DNA of 33,530 nucleotides. Origin: Microbacteriaceae bacterium PS02333. Its GTDB lineage: Bacteria > Actinomycetota > Actinomycetes > Actinomycetales > Microbacteriaceae. The notes beneath the pieces were generated by a model. That model saw only the letters and a list, made by a program, of their open reading frames with translations, made no database searches and was not told the DNA's origin. How positions within the stretch are numbered: position 1 is the first letter of the stretch; each line of letters opens with the position of its first letter. A program made the translations under genes and the position numbers. Location: assembly GCA_029959665.1 (NCBI GenBank), contig JASCOI010000026.1, positions 1 to 33,530 on the forward strand, read 5' to 3'. This document shows, one piece after another, positions 31,572 to 33,530 of the stretch.

Positions 31572-32509
31572 TACTTGACCGCTCCTGCCGTGATGCCGCG
31601 CGCGAGCGTGCGCTGGAAGATGAGGAAGAACACGAGTGTCGGGATGAGCCCGAGGAGCGCCGACGCACTCGTGGTGGTGACGTCCATCAGCCGGTCGCCC
31701 TGCAGCAGGGAGATCGCGACGGGGACCGTCTGGTTGTCGTTGCTGACGAGGAACGTCAGCGGTATGAGGAACTCGTTCCACGTCCAGATGAAGAAGAAGA
31801 TGAGCAGCACGGACAGCGTCGGACGGCTGATCGGCACGATGACGCGCCACAGCACCCGCCAGCGTCCGGCGCCGTCGAGCGCGGCCGCCTCGAGGATCTC
31901 CTTCGGGAAGGTGCCGTACACGCTCGAGAGCAGGTACGTCCCGAACGCGGACTGGATCACGGTGAAGACGATGATCACGCTCCACACGTTGTCGTACAGC
32001 CCGATGCCCTTGAACATCATGTAGAGCGGGTAGAGGAGGACCTCCTGCGGGAGCATGTTGGCGAGCATGAACAGCACGACGATCCAGGTGCGGTACCGCA
32101 CCCGGCCGATCCCGATCGCGAAGGCGTTGAGGATCGAGATGAGCACCGCGAGGATCGCGACCGAGCCGCTGATGAACACGCTGTTCCAGAGCTTCAGCGG
32201 GAAGTCGACGCGGTTCCAGAACGTCGTGATGCCGTCGAAGGAGATGTGCGCCGGCCACGCGAGCGGCCCACCGGCCGCGTAGTCCGCCGGCGTCTTGAAC
32301 GAGTTGAGCAGGATGAGCAGGAACGGCGCGGCGATCAGGACGGCGATGACGATGCCGCCCGCCAGCACGATCCAGTCGGCCGGGCGCTTGCGCCCGCCCT
32401 CACCGGCGCTCTTCCGGCGCGTGGGGCCCCCGGCGGTCGGCCTGGAGGCTCGGCGCGCATCCGTCACGGACGTCGCCTCGGTCGTCGGTGCTGACACGAT
32501 CCCGGTCAT
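31571..32509 (-). CDS. ABC sugar transporter permease, MalG type (alpha-xyloside locus)
   Basis: Inner-membrane permease of 312 residues. A long charged N-terminus of about 44 residues precedes the first membrane segment (IVLAGGIVIAVLIAAPFLLI). The EAA loop reads LEAAALDGAGRWRVLWR and continues VPISRPTL. The C-terminus ARGITAGAVK is family-typical. It pairs with the MalF-type permease encoded upstream (ATGA overlap at 32506-32509) and is followed without a gap by the alpha-xylosidase. It probably imports xylosylated oligosaccharides. As in the uronate transporter, no ATPase gene is present. Confidence 0.93.
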   Translation of the reverse strand: MTGIVSAPTTEATSVTDARRASRPTAGGPTRRKSAGEGGRKRPADWIVLAGGIVIAVLIAAPFLLILLNSFKTPADYAAGGPLAWPAHISFDGITTFWNRVDFPLKLWNSVFISGSVAILAVLISILNAFAIGIGRVRYRTWIVVLFMLANMLPQEVLLYPLYMMFKGIGLYDNVWSVIIVFTVIQSAFGTYLLSSVYGTFPKEILEAAALDGAGRWRVLWRVIVPISRPTLSVLLIFFFIWTWNEFLIPLTFLVSNDNQTVPVAISLLQGDRLMDVTTTSASALLGLIPTLVFFLIFQRTLARGITAGAVK

Positions 32510-33477
32510 CGGGCTTCTTCCTTCCGCTCGGCCCGGTTCTGGGCCGCGATGAACGCGATGGCGACGATGACGATCACGACGGTGAGCGCGGTCGCGATCG
32601 TCGCGCCGTACCCGACCTGCTGCGCCTGGAAGAACTGGCTGTACGAGTAGTAGCTCGGCACGATGGTCGCGTTGCCCGGGCCGCCACCGGTCAGCGCGTA
32701 GACCGGCCCGAAGACCTTCAGCGCAGCGATGGTGCAGGTGAGGACGACCACGAAGATCTCGGGCCGGATGATGTGCACGGTGATCGCACGGAAGCGCTGG
32801 AACCAGCCGGCGCCGTCGAGTTCTGCCGCCTCGTAGAGCTCCGGGTCGACGCGCTGCAGGGCGGCCATGAACACCACGACCGGGTACCCGATCTGCACCC
32901 AGACGAGCACGACCGCGACGGAGAGCAGCGCCGTGTCCGGGCTGCCGAGCCAGTTGTGCTGGAGGCCGCCGAGCCCGACCGCGTCGAGGATGACGTTGAG
33001 GGCGCCGTTCTCCGGCCGGAGGATCCAGCCGATGACGATCGCCGCGATGACCGCCGGCAGGATCTGCGGCAGGTAGTAGGTGGCGCGGAGGAAGCTCGCG
33101 AGCCGCCCGCCGAACTTCTTGCCGATCACGTCGAACAGCGCAGCGGCGAGGACGAGACCGAGGCTCGTCGGCACGATCACCATCGCGAGGATCATCGCGA
33201 TGCTGTTCCGGAACGAGATCCAGAACTGCCCGTCGGTCATCAGCCGCCGCCAGTTGTCGAGGCCCGTCCACTGCGGCGGGAGGATGCCCCGGTAGTTCGT
33301 GAACGACAGGTACACGTTCCAGCCGAGCGGCACGAGGATGATCGCCGCGAGCAGGACGAACCCGGGCAGCAGGTAGAACCAGTAGCTGCCACGGCCGCTC
33401 GAGGGCATGATGGCGCCGACGTCGGCGGGCCGGCGGCCGCGCCGCCGGGGCGCGGTGACGGGAGGACTGGATGCCAT
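32506..33477 (-). CDS. ABC sugar transporter permease, MalF type (alpha-xyloside locus)
   Basis: Inner-membrane permease of 323 residues with about six membrane segments after a basic N-terminus; the first is YWFYLLPGFVLLAAIILVPL. The EAA loop is YEAAELDGAGWFQRFRA, followed by VHIIRPEI. A GP-rich stretch, FGPVYALTGGGPGNATIV, is typical of this subunit. ATG 33477 follows AAGGGAAG at about nine bases. It is the first complete gene of the locus in the window. The sugar-binding protein gene that normally precedes such permeases would start beyond the right edge. Confidence 0.93.
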   Translation of the reverse strand: MASSPPVTAPRRRGRRPADVGAIMPSSGRGSYWFYLLPGFVLLAAIILVPLGWNVYLSFTNYRGILPPQWTGLDNWRRLMTDGQFWISFRNSIAMILAMVIVPTSLGLVLAAALFDVIGKKFGGRLASFLRATYYLPQILPAVIAAIVIGWILRPENGALNVILDAVGLGGLQHNWLGSPDTALLSVAVVLVWVQIGYPVVVFMAALQRVDPELYEAAELDGAGWFQRFRAITVHIIRPEIFVVVLTCTIAALKVFGPVYALTGGGPGNATIVPSYYSYSQFFQAQQVGYGATIATALTVVIVIVAIAFIAAQNRAERKEEAR

Positions 33478-33530
33478 GGCGGGCTTCCCTTCCGGGAGTG
33501 ATGGGTGTTCTGGGGTGGTGGGGGTGGCTC
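33478..33530 (-). other. upstream edge of the alpha-xyloside transporter operon
   Basis: Holds the ribosome site of the MalF-type permease and a G/T-rich stretch on the plus strand. No promoter motif or coding sequence can be supported in these 53 bases. Confidence 0.5.

Noticed and set aside
29883-32024. Plus-strand open frame of 713 codons over the alpha-xylosidase and permease
   Set aside because: Antisense shadow of a GH31 enzyme with intact catalytic residues.

Overview
The window is very GC-rich, compact bacterial DNA. Start codons are often GTG, genes are chained through 1-4 base overlaps, several promoters look leaderless, and prs and glmU are of actinobacterial type. This points to an actinomycete, most likely a plant- or soil-associated member of the Microbacteriaceae such as Curtobacterium. 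The family and genus are inferred from gene content, not from a marker gene. No rRNA, tRNA, CRISPR array, insertion sequence or prophage was seen, and no gene-free stretch exceeds about 300 bases.

Region 1 (1-13519) is a hexuronate uptake and catabolism locus. A LacI-type regulator and uxaC (plus strand) are divergent from an eight-gene minus-strand operon. The operon encodes a lipoprotein sugar-binding protein, two ABC permeases, a sugar isomerase-like TIM barrel, a Gfo/Idh/MocA oxidoreductase, a second TIM barrel, a UxuB-type fructuronate reductase and a ManD-type mannonate dehydratase. UxaC, UxuB and ManD together convert D-glucuronate through fructuronate and mannonate to 2-keto-3-deoxygluconate (KDG). 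The KDG kinase, the aldolase and the ABC ATPase are not in the window. The two TIM barrels plus the Gfo/Idh enzyme are not needed for free glucuronate. They suggest that the imported substrate is a modified or glycosidically bound uronate. A near-symmetric 36-bp operator lies between the divergent arms. A third TIM barrel and a GNAT acetyltransferase lie downstream of uxaC on the other strand.

Region 2 (13574-16611) holds a Doc-type toxin with a ribbon-helix-helix antitoxin, whose promoter carries a direct repeat over its -10 box. Next to it are a NarL-type two-component system and a divergent small SHOCT membrane protein.

Region 3 (16731-26858) is mostly housekeeping: 6-phosphogluconate dehydrogenase, a membrane protein, a membrane-anchored sulfite-oxidase-fold molybdoenzyme, a PrmC-related methyltransferase, prs and glmU, and an UMF1-type MFS transporter. 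An Abi-like HEPN protein of lower GC content is inserted between the molybdoenzyme and the methyltransferase. Intergenic DNA here carries a (CTG)11 microsatellite, a long inverted repeat and a 19-bp tandem repeat.

Region 4 (26908-33530) is a second sugar locus, all on the minus strand: two ABC permeases, a YicI-like GH31 alpha-xylosidase, a ROK regulator and a zinc polyol dehydrogenase. It is probably for alpha-xylosides such as xyloglucan fragments. Its binding-protein gene probably lies just beyond the right edge.
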